Shown piece after piece: positions 16,735 to 24,572 of a stretch of DNA of 64,000 bases. This stretch comes from an uncultured Christensenella sp. (GTDB lineage: Bacteria > Bacillota > Clostridia > Christensenellales > Borkfalkiaceae). The stretch is taken from the NCBI GenBank assembly GCA_910578565.1, contig CAJTQF010000002.1, forward strand, positions 185,658 to 249,657. Direction: 5' to 3'. Positions within the stretch are counted from its first letter, which is position 1. Every line of letters starts with the position of its first letter. The notes below the pieces were generated by a model. That model saw nothing but the letters and a program-made list of their open reading frames with translations, was not told where the DNA came from and did no database searches. Both the position numbers and the translations under genes were made by a program.

Positions 16735-17202
16735 TTATGAAAACAGGTTTACGGTACGTTTACGCTTTTTAACCGCATACCGATATGTCTTGTATACGCC
16801 GCTGTTTTCTCTCTCCTCTACCCAAAACAAAATCAAATCGCTTTGTTCTATCATTGCAATATTACGATAATAAATAGCCGTGTACCAATAGTCGAAATCT
16901 TTTGTCGGACACTCCAACGCTTCATACTCTTTCCGGATAAACCATCTCGGCGGCTTTCGCAACTGCTTATCGAGTGCAAAGCAAAACACTCTTTTAATAT
17001 TGAGTTGCGGATCGGCGTTTCTTTTTTCGGTTACAAGGTCATAACACAAATCGTCAAAATCACTTCTGCCGCCGAACAGAAAAATTCTTACGCCGTCCTC
17101 TATCGCCTTGTCGATTTCTATTCTCGTTCTTGCTGTCAGTTCATCCGTTATATTGACGTCGGAATGCCCGAAGCACGAACAAGTCTTTTCAACTGTTGAC
17201 AT
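16735..17202 (-). CDS. SLOG-domain (DUF1273-like) protein
   Basis: A 155-aa protein with the SLOG Rossmann-like pattern: KTCSCFGHSD near the N-terminus (the C-x-x-x-GH motif), then GVRIFLFGGRSDFDDLCYDL (nucleotide-binding GG and FD motif), and IEQSDLILFWVE near the end. SLOG proteins bind nucleotides or NAD-derived ligands and occur in DprA, LOG and defence effectors; which activity applies here is unknown. The ATG at 17202 directly follows the T-run of a terminator hairpin, so expression would need read-through. The longer frame upstream covers the structured RNA and is not credible protein. Confidence 0.65.
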   Translation of the reverse strand: MSTVEKTCSCFGHSDVNITDELTARTRIEIDKAIEDGVRIFLFGGRSDFDDLCYDLVTEKRNADPQLNIKRVFCFALDKQLRKPPRWFIRKEYEALECPTKDFDYWYTAIYYRNIAMIEQSDLILFWVEERENSGVYKTYRYAVKKRKRTVNLFS

Positions 17203-17411
17203 AAAAAAAGATGCCGCCCCCTTGCGAGAGCGACACCATAGCATACACATCTCGCGTAGTTGCGACACCACATAAAACTCGACCTCAAGGTAACCCTCTT
17301 TGTACAAAGCCTGCGATAGTGTATTGCTACCTATTTCATAGCTTTGTACATAACATAGCAAAATATACCTTTGGTGAGATCGAGTCCAAAGGTTGTTTTA
17401 TATGATGTCGC
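17203..17411 (-). ncRNA. Structured, terminator-ended leader or small RNA upstream of the SLOG gene
   Basis: A transcript of about 209 nt is bounded by a consensus promoter and an intrinsic terminator. Stem A: ACCTTTGG (17386-17393) with CCAAAGGT (17367-17374). Stem B: GTACAAAGC (17341-17349) with GCTTTGTAC (17302-17310). The loop of stem A holds CTCGATCTC (17376-17384), which can pair with GAGGTCGAG (17278-17286; one G-U), a possible pseudoknot. GGTGTCGC occurs twice (about 17260-17267 and 17230-17237). The second copy pairs with GCGGCATC (17211-17218) before a run of seven T. GCGAGA and TCTCGC offer an alternative stem. I do not recognise the family. Confidence 0.6.
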
Positions 17412-17417
17412 ATTGCT

Positions 17418-17446
17418 ATTATAGCACAATCAGTAGAAAATATCAA
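17418..17446 (-). promoter_or_regulatory. Sigma-A promoter of the structured RNA/SLOG unit
   Basis: TTGATA (17441-17446), 17-bp spacer, TATAAT (17418-17423) on the minus strand; start point near 17411. Confidence 0.8.
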
Positions 17447-17467
17447 GAATTATCAAAGAGAGAAATG

Positions 17468-17496
17468 AAAAAGCCGCTACACAAAGTAACGGCTTT
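17468..17496 (-). terminator. Terminator downstream of ppdK
   Basis: GAAAGCCGTTAC-TTTGT-GTAGCGGCTTTTT in the minus direction; symmetric A- and T-tracts. Confidence 0.8.
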
Positions 17497-17504
17497 CTGT
17501 TTGA

Positions 17505-17625
17505 TTAAAGATATACGTCAACAATTATTTCTTCCCATTGAGATTCGCGCGTTAGCACATTGAGAAATTTGCGACGGTAATGCTTGGCTTCTTCAAAGCT
17601 AATTGAGAATGTCCAAAAAGGTTTC
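17505..17625 (-). pseudogene. Possible gene remnant between ppdK and its terminator
   Basis: Directly after the ppdK stop, another frame stays open for about 40 codons and ends at 17505. It reads WTFSISFEEAKHYRRKFLNV then LTRESQWEEIIVDVYL. The amphipathic, charged pattern looks protein-like, but there is no start codon outside ppdK. It may be the tail of a deleted gene or chance. Not recognised. Confidence 0.25.
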
Positions 17626-20277
17626 TTATTTGTTCCCCTTGCCTTGTTTAATAGCAGCCTGTGCCGCAGCAAGACGTGCGATGGGTACGCGGTAAGGCGA
17701 GCAGGAAACATAGTTCAGACCGATTTTGTGGCAGAACTCTATAGACGAAGGGTCGCCGCCGTGTTCGCCGCAGATACCTACGTGCAGGTTCTTGTTGCCC
17801 TTTTTGCCCAGCGTGACAGCCATATCCATAAGTTTGCCAACGCCGGTAGTATCGAGACGGGCAAACGGGTCGCTTTCGTAAATCTTGTTTGCGTAGTACG
17901 AAGGCAGGAATTTGCCGGCGTCGTCACGCGAGAAACCAAAAGTCATCTGGGTTAAATCGTTCGTGCCGAAGCAGAAGAAATCAGCCTGTTGCGCAATATC
18001 TTCCGCTGTGAGCGCCGCGCGGGGGATTTCAATCATAGTGCCTACTTCGTATTTAAGTTTTACGCCGGATGCCGCGATAACTTCGTCCGCGGTCTTAACC
18101 ACTATGTCTTTAACGAATTTAAGCTCTTTGACTTCGCCGGTCAAAGGAATCATAATTTCGGGAACGACTTTCCAGGAAGGATGCTTTTTCTGTACGCTGA
18201 TAGCAGCTTTTATAACCGCTTTGGTCTGCATAACCGCAATTTCGGGATAGGTTACGCAAAGACGGCAACCGCGGTGTCCCATCATGGGGTTAAACTCGTG
18301 CAAGTCGGAAATGAGCTGTTTAATCTGCGCAACGGTCTTGCCCTGAGTTTTTGCAAGGGTCTTGATATCTTCTTCGTCCGTAGGAACAAACTCGTGAAGG
18401 GGCGGGTCAAGGAAACGTATTGTTACGGGCTGACCTTCCAGCGCTTCCATAAGACCTTCGAAATCCGCCTGTTGCATAGGTTCGATTTTAGCAAGAGCGG
18501 CTTCTCTCTCTTCAACCGTGTCCGAACAAATCATTTCTCTGAACGCGCCTATCCTTGCGGGGTCGAAGAACATATGCTCCGTACGGCAAAGACCTATACC
18601 CTGCGCGCCGAACGCGGCAGCCTGTTTAGCGTCCGCGGGGGTGTCCGCGTTGGTTCTTACGCCGAGAGTTTTATATTTATCGGCAAGTTCCATAATTCTG
18701 CCGAAGTAACCTGAATTGGGGTCTGCGGGTACTGTGGGGATAAGGCAGTCGTAAATGTTGCCGGTAGACCCGTCCAGAGAAATACCGTCGCCTTCTTTGA
18801 ACACTTTACCAGAAAGGGTGAAGCATTTGTTTTCTTCGTCCATTTTGATGTCGCCGCAACCGGATACGCAACACGTTCCCATGCCGCGCGCAACAACCGC
18901 CGCGTGCGAAGTCTGACCGCCGCGTACGGTAAGTATGCCCTGCGCGTACTTCATACCTTCGATATCTTCGGGCGAAGTTTCAAGACGTACGAGCACGACC
19001 TTCTTGCCCTTCTTGCCTTCTATAACAGCGTCTTCCGCGGTGAACACGATAGCGCCGGCAGCCGCGCCGGGGGAAGCAGCTATACCCTTGCCGACCACGT
19101 TGTTTTTGTCGGCTTCTTTCAAAGCCTTTGCGTCAAACTGGGGATGAAGAAGCATATCCAGAGATTTTGCGTCAATCTGCATAAGCGCTTCTTTTTCGGT
19201 AATCATTTTTTCGTCTATCAGATCGCAGGCGATTTTAATTGCGGCAGCCGCGGTACGTTTGCCGTTACGGGTCTGCAACATATAAAGTTTGCCCTTTTCG
19301 ATAGTAAACTCCATATCCTGCATATCGCGGTAGTGCTTTTCGAGCGTGTCGCATACCTTTAAGAACTGCTTGTACACGTCGGGAAGAACTTCCGCCATTT
19401 TATCAATGGGCATGGGAGTGCGCACGCCGGCAACAACGTCTTCGCCCTGTGCGTTCATAAGGAATTCGCCCATAAGCCCCTTTTCGCCCGTTGCGGGATT
19501 GCGTGTGAAAGCAACGCCCGTTCCGCAGTCGTTGCCCATATTGCCGAACGCCATCATCTGTACGTTTACGGCAGTACCCCACGAATAGGGAATGTCGTGG
19601 TCCATACGGTAGATATTTGCGCGGGGGTTGTCCCACGAACGGAATACGGCTTTAACCGCTTCGAAAAGCTGTTCCTTGGGATCATCGGGGAAATCTTTGC
19701 CGAGCTGGTTTTTATATTCCGCTTTAAAGGAATGTGCAAGAGCTTTCAGATCTTCCGCAGTAAGGTCTACGTCGAACTCTACTCCCTTTTCTTCCTTCAT
19801 TTTATCTATGAGTTTTTCAAAATATTTTTTGCCGACTTCCATAACGACGTCGGAGAACATCTGGATAAAACGTCTGTAACAGTCCCAAGCCCAGCGGGGA
19901 TTGCCCGATTTTGCGGCTATGGTGTTTACAACGTCTTCGTTCAAGCCCAGATTCAGAATGGTGTCCATCATACCGGGCATAGACGCTCTTGCGCCCGAGC
20001 GGACGGAAACAAGCAGGGGATTTTCCTTATCGCCGAATTTTTTTCCGCAGATTTTTTCCATCTTGTCGATATACGTCATAATTTCTTTCTGTATACCGTC
20101 GTTAATTTTGCGTCCGTCTTCGTAATACTGTGTGCATGCTTCGGTAGAGATTGTAAATCCCTGGGGTACGGGCAATCCTATTTTGGTCATTTCCGCAAGG
20201 TTTGCGCCCTTGCCGCCCAAAAGTTCACGCATGCTTGCGTCGCCTTCGGTGAAGAGATAGCAATACTTCTTTGCCAT
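17626..20277 (-). CDS. ppdK: Pyruvate, phosphate dikinase
   Basis: An 883-aa enzyme interconverting pyruvate + ATP + Pi and PEP + AMP + PPi, widely used in anaerobic Clostridia glycolysis and gluconeogenesis. The N-terminal ATP-grasp domain has LLGGKGANLAEMTKIGLPVP and VSVRSGARASMPGMMDTILN. The central swivelling domain carries the phosphorylated His in GGQTSHAAVVARGMG (about residues 450-464). The C-terminal PEP/pyruvate barrel has GLCRTEHMFF and the catalytic Cys in GICGEHGGDP (about 828-837). Start chosen at 20277, nine bases after GGAGG. It has its own promoter with an adjacent dyad. Confidence 0.97.
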   Translation of the reverse strand: MAKKYCYLFTEGDASMRELLGGKGANLAEMTKIGLPVPQGFTISTEACTQYYEDGRKINDGIQKEIMTYIDKMEKICGKKFGDKENPLLVSVRSGARASMPGMMDTILNLGLNEDVVNTIAAKSGNPRWAWDCYRRFIQMFSDVVMEVGKKYFEKLIDKMKEEKGVEFDVDLTAEDLKALAHSFKAEYKNQLGKDFPDDPKEQLFEAVKAVFRSWDNPRANIYRMDHDIPYSWGTAVNVQMMAFGNMGNDCGTGVAFTRNPATGEKGLMGEFLMNAQGEDVVAGVRTPMPIDKMAEVLPDVYKQFLKVCDTLEKHYRDMQDMEFTIEKGKLYMLQTRNGKRTAAAAIKIACDLIDEKMITEKEALMQIDAKSLDMLLHPQFDAKALKEADKNNVVGKGIAASPGAAAGAIVFTAEDAVIEGKKGKKVVLVRLETSPEDIEGMKYAQGILTVRGGQTSHAAVVARGMGTCCVSGCGDIKMDEENKCFTLSGKVFKEGDGISLDGSTGNIYDCLIPTVPADPNSGYFGRIMELADKYKTLGVRTNADTPADAKQAAAFGAQGIGLCRTEHMFFDPARIGAFREMICSDTVEEREAALAKIEPMQQADFEGLMEALEGQPVTIRFLDPPLHEFVPTDEEDIKTLAKTQGKTVAQIKQLISDLHEFNPMMGHRGCRLCVTYPEIAVMQTKAVIKAAISVQKKHPSWKVVPEIMIPLTGEVKELKFVKDIVVKTADEVIAASGVKLKYEVGTMIEIPRAALTAEDIAQQADFFCFGTNDLTQMTFGFSRDDAGKFLPSYYANKIYESDPFARLDTTGVGKLMDMAVTLGKKGNKNLHVGICGEHGGDPSSIEFCHKIGLNYVSCSPYRVPIARLAAAQAAIKQGKGNK

Positions 20278-20315
20278 TAAAAAATCCTCCAATGAATTTT
20301 AATTTATTTATTGTT

Positions 20316-20330
20316 AATCTGTTACAGATT
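20316..20330. promoter_or_regulatory. Dyad in the ppdK leader, possible operator
   Basis: AATCTGTTACAGATT is a perfect 15-bp palindrome about 12 bases downstream of the ppdK -10 box, followed by a further ATCTGT half site. The position would suit a repressor. No family assigned. Confidence 0.35.
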
Positions 20331-20340
20331 TATCTGTTTA

Positions 20341-20369
20341 ATTTTAATATAAATAAATTATTTAAGCAA
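20341..20369 (-). promoter_or_regulatory. Sigma-A promoter of ppdK
   Basis: TTGCTT (20364-20369), 17-bp spacer, TAAAAT (20341-20346) on the minus strand. Confidence 0.6.
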
Positions 20370-20402
20370 GTGTTTAGGGCAGATTTGTGAAAATTAGTTA
20401 AA

Positions 20403-20620
20403 TCAGTAAATTTCTGTCAGCCCCAGAAAATAGTCAGCCGACACGGAAAATGCTTTTGCCATTGCGCGCAACGTGTCGTAACCGGGCTTTGCTTTTCCTT
20501 TAAGCCACTCGCTCACCTGTCCCTGCTTTACCCCTATTTTGCGGGCAAAGTCGGACTGAGATAAATTATTTTCACACAAAAACTCATTCAGAATATAGAA
20601 AACGGCGAACGGCTTGAAAT
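20403..20620 (-). pseudogene. XRE-family helix-turn-helix protein, apparently 5'-truncated
   Basis: The frame ending at 20403 encodes LNEFLCENNLSQSDFARKIG, VKQGQVSEWLKGKAKPGYDT and LRAMAKAFSVSADYFLGLTE, a complete Cro/CI-type helix-turn-helix. Upstream the frame stays open past 20690 but contains no ATG, GTG or suitably placed TTG, and no ribosome site. The most likely reading is a repressor gene that lost its start. Its 5' part overlaps, on the other strand, a second fragment that also lacks a start. Confidence 0.5.
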
Positions 20621-20648
20621 ACCCGAAATTATCGTTGACGTTCAGTCT

Positions 20649-20798
20649 ATGATTGCGAACCAGAAACTGGGGAATAAAACAAGCAAAGCCGCCAAGAAGA
20701 AAAAGGCGCTGGCGTGGACGTTCGGAACACTGGGCGTTCTGGCGGGACTGGACTTAATAGCGTTATTGGGAAGTTGCCTGATTTCCTGTATATTTTAA
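20649..20798 (+). CDS. Small membrane protein or 3' gene remnant
   Basis: A 49-aa frame: basic N-terminus (MIANQKLGNKTSKAAKKKKA) and one hydrophobic segment (WTFGTLGVLAGLDLIALLGS). The same frame is open back to 20567 with protein-like sequence (NGERLEIPEIIVDVQS) but no start codon. The original gene was therefore probably longer and is now truncated from its 5' side. No ribosome site before the ATG. A terminator follows directly. Confidence 0.35.
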   Translation: MIANQKLGNKTSKAAKKKKALAWTFGTLGVLAGLDLIALLGSCLISCIF

Positions 20799-20803
20799 CA
20801 ACT

Positions 20804-20834
20804 AAAAAACACGGCGGTCAGACGCCGTGTTTTT
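20804..20834. terminator. Bidirectional terminator at the recO end
   Basis: AAACACGGCG / CGCCGTGTTT with flanking A- and T-tracts. Its right edge touches the recO stop codon. Confidence 0.85.
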
Positions 20835-21549
20835 ATATCAGTCTTATGTATTCGGAAAGGCTTTTAAAGGCGAAATTCAGCTTGTGCGAAAAATACTCGC
20901 GTAAGAGTCTTAATGCGCGTTTTTCTCCGTCCGCGGTTATGAAATCCCGCTCAAACGGTTTGCCTTCCGCTTTGCGGATAGCGTTGTAAGTTACCCTGCT
21001 TGCCCCCGTACCCGCGCATTCGCCGCAGGTGAACGCGCCCGCGTCCAGATCGAACCGCAAACTGTTTTCACCCGCCAGCGGTTTACCGCAAGCCGCGCAG
21101 TTTTCCGCGCTTATGCCGTAACCAGATTTTTTTAAAACGTCGAGCAAAAACGCAATCAGCGGTTGGTTGCCGCCGGCGTTGCACATATCCGAAAGCGCTT
21201 TAACCAGCGCGTAAAAAATTTCGCGGCATTCGTCGCCTTCGTAAGTCAGAGCGTTGGCGGCTTCCGCAGCGGAACACGCCGCGTAAAATTTATTTATGTC
21301 CGTACGCAGGTCGTAAAAACTTTCGCACTCGGCGGCGTTTATAACGGTGTACTTCTCACCCCGCTTTGCAAGCACGAATTCGGCAAAACAAAAAGGCTGG
21401 GCGGCAAATTTAAGTTTTGCTCCCGCCTTTTTTACGCCCTTGATACCGGCAGTGATTTTACCCCGCTCGGCAGTGAGCAGGGTTAAAATTTTATCGTTTT
21501 CGTTATAGTCGACCGCTTTAAGGGTAATGCCGTTTACTACTAATTCCAT
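20833..21549 (-). CDS. recO: DNA repair protein RecO
   Basis: A 238-aa protein that loads RecA together with RecR. The N-terminal OB fold (about residues 1-80) has VVNGITLKAVDYNENDKILT and LLTAERGKITAGIKGVKKAG. A C-terminal helical part carries a zinc finger with CAACGKPL and CGECAG (about residues 152-190). Length and gene order (yqzL and era upstream) are standard. Confidence 0.94.
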   Translation of the reverse strand: MELVVNGITLKAVDYNENDKILTLLTAERGKITAGIKGVKKAGAKLKFAAQPFCFAEFVLAKRGEKYTVINAAECESFYDLRTDINKFYAACSAAEAANALTYEGDECREIFYALVKALSDMCNAGGNQPLIAFLLDVLKKSGYGISAENCAACGKPLAGENSLRFDLDAGAFTCGECAGTGASRVTYNAIRKAEGKPFERDFITADGEKRALRLLREYFSHKLNFAFKSLSEYIRLI

Positions 21550-21557
21550 ACGGTTTT

Positions 21558-21665
21558 TCAGTCCTTGCCGTGAAGACGTTGGTAGAGCATATAATAGCTT
21601 ACGTTACCCGTTTTTTCAAACATTTTCCACGCCAACTCAGCCGCGTCTCTGTCTTTTTCTTTCAT
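21558..21665 (-). CDS. yqzL: YqzL-like small protein
   Basis: A 35-aa gene that is easily missed: MKEKDRDAAELAWKMFEKTG then NVSYYMLYQRLHGKD. In Bacillus a protein of this type (YqzL) is encoded exactly between era and recO. It has GGAG ahead of its ATG and ends eight bases before recO. Length and the W-x-x-F-x-x-TG-x-x-x-x-Y pattern agree with the family. Function unknown. Confidence 0.8.
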   Translation of the reverse strand: MKEKDRDAAELAWKMFEKTGNVSYYMLYQRLHGKD

Positions 21666-21726
21666 ACCCGCACTCCTTAACCGCAACTCCGGTTAAAAAC
21701 AGTGTGCGCAATTTGCCGTAAATTAT

Positions 21727-22611
21727 TTATTTGTCGGTATAACCGAAATCTTTTAAAAGCTGCGGGCGGTTGCGCCAGTCTTCTTTTACTTTTACGTAAG
21801 TCGTGAGAAAGACTTTACCGCCCAGAAGTTTTTCCATATCCTTGCGGGCAAACGAACTTACTTCCTTTATCGCCGCGCCCTGCTTGCCTATCAGAATAGA
21901 TTTATGGTTTTGCTTTTCGCACACGATATCAAGGTTAATTTCGTAAACGCCGTTTTCATTTTTTTCAAATGTGTTTATGACGATAGCTATTCCGTGCGGC
22001 ACTTCCTGCCCGAATTTGAGAAGAATTTTCTCCCGCATAATTTCCGAAATCATAAACCTGTCGCTCTTGTCGGTTACGATATCTTCGGGAATGACTTTTT
22101 CGCCCTGCGGCATTTTGTCTGCAAGATAGGCTTCGAGTTTTGCGATATTGGTGTACTTACGCGCCGAAACGGGCAGTACGTCGCAGGTAATTCCGTTATC
22201 GTACAGTTTTTTAACGTCGCCCAAAATATTTTCTTTGGGCATAATATCTATCTTGGTATAGGCTACTGCCGCGGGAATTTTGCCGCAGGTATAGCGTTGC
22301 ATTAAAGAGATATCTTCGTCGGAAATTCCGCCGTGTCCGTCATGGACGAATAAAATAAAGTCAACGTCCTTCGCCGCCGTTTCACAGGTTTTGGTCATCA
22401 TATCCGAAAGCCTGTTTTTAGCCCTGTAAATACCGGGGGTATCCACAAAAACAATCTGGTAGTCGGGTTTTGTCAAAACGCCCATAATTGCGTCGCGCGT
22501 GGTCTGCGGTTTTGGCGAAACTATTGAAACTTTTTCACCCACCAAAACGTTGATTAGCGTGCTTTTGCCCGCGTTGGCTTTACCTATTACTCCTACAAAT
22601 CCGCTGTTCAT
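21727..22611 (-). CDS. era: GTPase Era
   Basis: A 294-aa ribosome-assembly GTPase. G1 GKANAGKSTLIN (about 10-21), a switch I segment ending PQTTRDAIMG, G3 DTPG (about 58-61), G4 as YTKID (about 118-122), then the C-terminal KH domain with CEKQNHKSILIGKQGAAIKE. It binds the 3' end of 16S rRNA. Lies 16 bases after ybeY. Confidence 0.97.
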   Translation of the reverse strand: MNSGFVGVIGKANAGKSTLINVLVGEKVSIVSPKPQTTRDAIMGVLTKPDYQIVFVDTPGIYRAKNRLSDMMTKTCETAAKDVDFILFVHDGHGGISDEDISLMQRYTCGKIPAAVAYTKIDIMPKENILGDVKKLYDNGITCDVLPVSARKYTNIAKLEAYLADKMPQGEKVIPEDIVTDKSDRFMISEIMREKILLKFGQEVPHGIAIVINTFEKNENGVYEINLDIVCEKQNHKSILIGKQGAAIKEVSSFARKDMEKLLGGKVFLTTYVKVKEDWRNRPQLLKDFGYTDK

Positions 22612-22627
22612 TAAATACCTTTTACGT

Positions 22628-23092
22628 CTATCTCTGTAAATTCAATTTTGCCAAAACCCGTTCTTCCGCTTCACGCATAGCCGCCCTGTCTACGTCCGTC
22701 ATATGGTCGTATCCAAGCAAATGGCAAACCCCGTGCGTTGCAAGATAGAACAGTTCGCGCATGTAGCTGTGTCCGTATTCTTCCGCCTGTTCCCGCGCGC
22801 GCTTTGTGCAGATTGCTATACTGCCTATAAACAGGTTGCCGTCTTCGTCAAGGTCGGCGGGGTAATCGCTTTTTTTGAGCAACTTACCCGATATTCCGTC
22901 CAGCGAAGGAAAACTGAGAACGTCCGTCACCGAATCCACGCCGCGCGTTCTCGAATTGAGTTCGCGTATTCCGTCTTCGTCGGTGAACATTATTTCAAGC
23001 GAAAGAGCGCAGTCGCACTCCGCTTCGCCGCAAAGCGCCTGCGACAGGGAAGAAAAATCGTATTCCCCGCAATAAATTTTAAATGCGCACAT
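22628..23092 (-). CDS. ybeY: Endoribonuclease YbeY (rRNA maturation)
   Basis: A 154-aa metal-dependent RNase for 16S rRNA 3'-end maturation and ribosome quality control. It has the zinc signature THGVCHLLGYDH (H-x3-H-x5-H, about residues 114-125) and the upstream VTDVLSFP motif (about 55-62). It follows pgpH with a one-base gap and precedes era, the usual Firmicute order. Confidence 0.96.
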   Translation of the reverse strand: MCAFKIYCGEYDFSSLSQALCGEAECDCALSLEIMFTDEDGIRELNSRTRGVDSVTDVLSFPSLDGISGKLLKKSDYPADLDEDGNLFIGSIAICTKRAREQAEEYGHSYMRELFYLATHGVCHLLGYDHMTDVDRAAMREAEERVLAKLNLQR

Positions 23093-23093
23093 A

Positions 23094-24572
23094 TTACTTT
23101 TTCTTTGAAACTGTAAGTTTGGGATAGCTTACGCGCGAATGGTAAACGCCCGTAAGCTGGTTGACTATTGTGCTTTTTATAACCGCAAGCTCGCGCATTG
23201 TGATGTTGCAGTCGTTAAACTGGTCCAGATCCAGCCTTTCTTCTATAAGGCTTCTGACCAGCGCTTCAACCTTTTCGGGCGAGCGGTCGGAAAGGGAACG
23301 CGACGCCGCTTCCGAAGCGTCGGCTATCATTATTATTGCCGCTATCTTGGTTGTCGGCACGGGTCCGGGGTAAGAATAATTTTCTATATTAAGTCCGCCG
23401 TCGCTCATTTTGAGAGCCTTTACGTAGAAATACTTTATGGGCAACGTGCCGTGATGCTGTACGCATATATCCGCAAAGAAGTCGGGAAGATGGTGCTGCT
23501 TGATAAGTTTTGCGCCGTCCTTTGCGTGAGAACGGATTATGTCGACCGAAAGTTCGGGCGTGAGTTCTGCATGAAAATTGTAATCCGATTGGTTTTCCGC
23601 AAACATTTCGGGATTTTTCAGTTTGCCCACGTCGTGGTAAAACGCCGCCGCGCGAGCAAGTTCGGGGTCGTCTCCTATTTCCCTTGCACAGGCTTCGACA
23701 AGCTGAGCCACCACTACGCAGTGGTTGTACGTGCCGGGCGCCTGAGATTTCAGTTTTTTGATAATTTTCGCGTCGTCCGAAGTCAATTCCCTGAGTCTGA
23801 AAATCGTAAGCTCGGCAAACATCCACTCGAACACGGGCAAAAGCAACATAAACAGCATAACTGAAAATACGCAGTTTAATCCGCCGTGCAAAAGATGTTC
23901 CAATAATTTTTGCGTGGTCATTCCGTCAACGGGAATGTGCAAAACCAGATTGACTATTTCTACGGGGATTAAAAGCACCAAGCCGATAAGAACGCTTGCA
24001 ATTCTCGTTCTAACGCGGCGGCAAAGGAATATTGCAACTATTCCGCCGCAGAAAGTACAGAAGAAACTTGTATACGAGTCGTACATCTTTTGTATGCTGT
24101 CCGCGTCGCTCAAACAGGTTATAGTCGTAAACCTGTCCAAAATAATCATAATTAGCGCGAAAATCGTGTTCATAAATATGCTGTCGCGCCTTCTGAAAAG
24201 CATTACGGACATAAGCGCTACGAACGCTAAGGGACGCGCGACGACGGAAAGATACTTGCCCAAAACGAAGCAGAGCATCATTCCTACGTAAAAAAGCAAA
24301 AATATTTCCGTTATCTTTGAAAGCCGCGTTAAAACGTACTTGTTCTCAAAAAAGAAATAGAAGTACAAAATTGCGGTAAGCACAATTAAAACCACCGCGA
24401 CAAGAAGTATACTTTTTGAATGGCTGCGGATATATTCGCCGGTGCTTATGCCGCCCGTCACATCGTTTATGACTATCATCAGAATTACCATAAGCGCCAA
24501 GCCCAGAGTTCCGACAATAAAAGCGGCGAGACTTTTTACTATATCCTTATTGTTCAGTTTTGTTACCTTCAA
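23094..24572 (-). CDS. pgpH: HD-domain c-di-AMP phosphodiesterase of the PgpH/YqfF family, lacking the extracellular domain
   Basis: A 492-aa membrane protein with one N-terminal helix (about residues 12-36), then six or seven helices (about 52-260), then a cytoplasmic HD domain. The HD domain has TYNHCVVVAQLVEACAREIG, AAFYHDVGKLKNP with the catalytic HD pair, and a downstream QHHGT. PgpH/YqfF degrades c-di-AMP. Family members are usually near 700 residues with a large extracellular 7TMR-HDED domain after the first helix. Here that loop is only about 20 residues, so the external sensor is absent. It overlaps phoH by 26 bases. Confidence 0.9.
   Translation of the reverse strand: MKVTKLNNKDIVKSLAAFIVGTLGLALMVILMIVINDVTGGISTGEYIRSHSKSILLVAVVLIVLTAILYFYFFFENKYVLTRLSKITEIFLLFYVGMMLCFVLGKYLSVVARPLAFVALMSVMLFRRRDSIFMNTIFALIMIILDRFTTITCLSDADSIQKMYDSYTSFFCTFCGGIVAIFLCRRVRTRIASVLIGLVLLIPVEIVNLVLHIPVDGMTTQKLLEHLLHGGLNCVFSVMLFMLLLPVFEWMFAELTIFRLRELTSDDAKIIKKLKSQAPGTYNHCVVVAQLVEACAREIGDDPELARAAAFYHDVGKLKNPEMFAENQSDYNFHAELTPELSVDIIRSHAKDGAKLIKQHHLPDFFADICVQHHGTLPIKYFYVKALKMSDGGLNIENYSYPGPVPTTKIAAIIMIADASEAASRSLSDRSPEKVEALVRSLIEERLDLDQFNDCNITMRELAVIKSTIVNQLTGVYHSRVSYPKLTVSKKK

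Noticed and set aside
17203..17361. N-terminal extension of the SLOG protein
   Set aside because: The open frame coincides with the structured RNA and terminator; the SLOG domain starts right after 17202.
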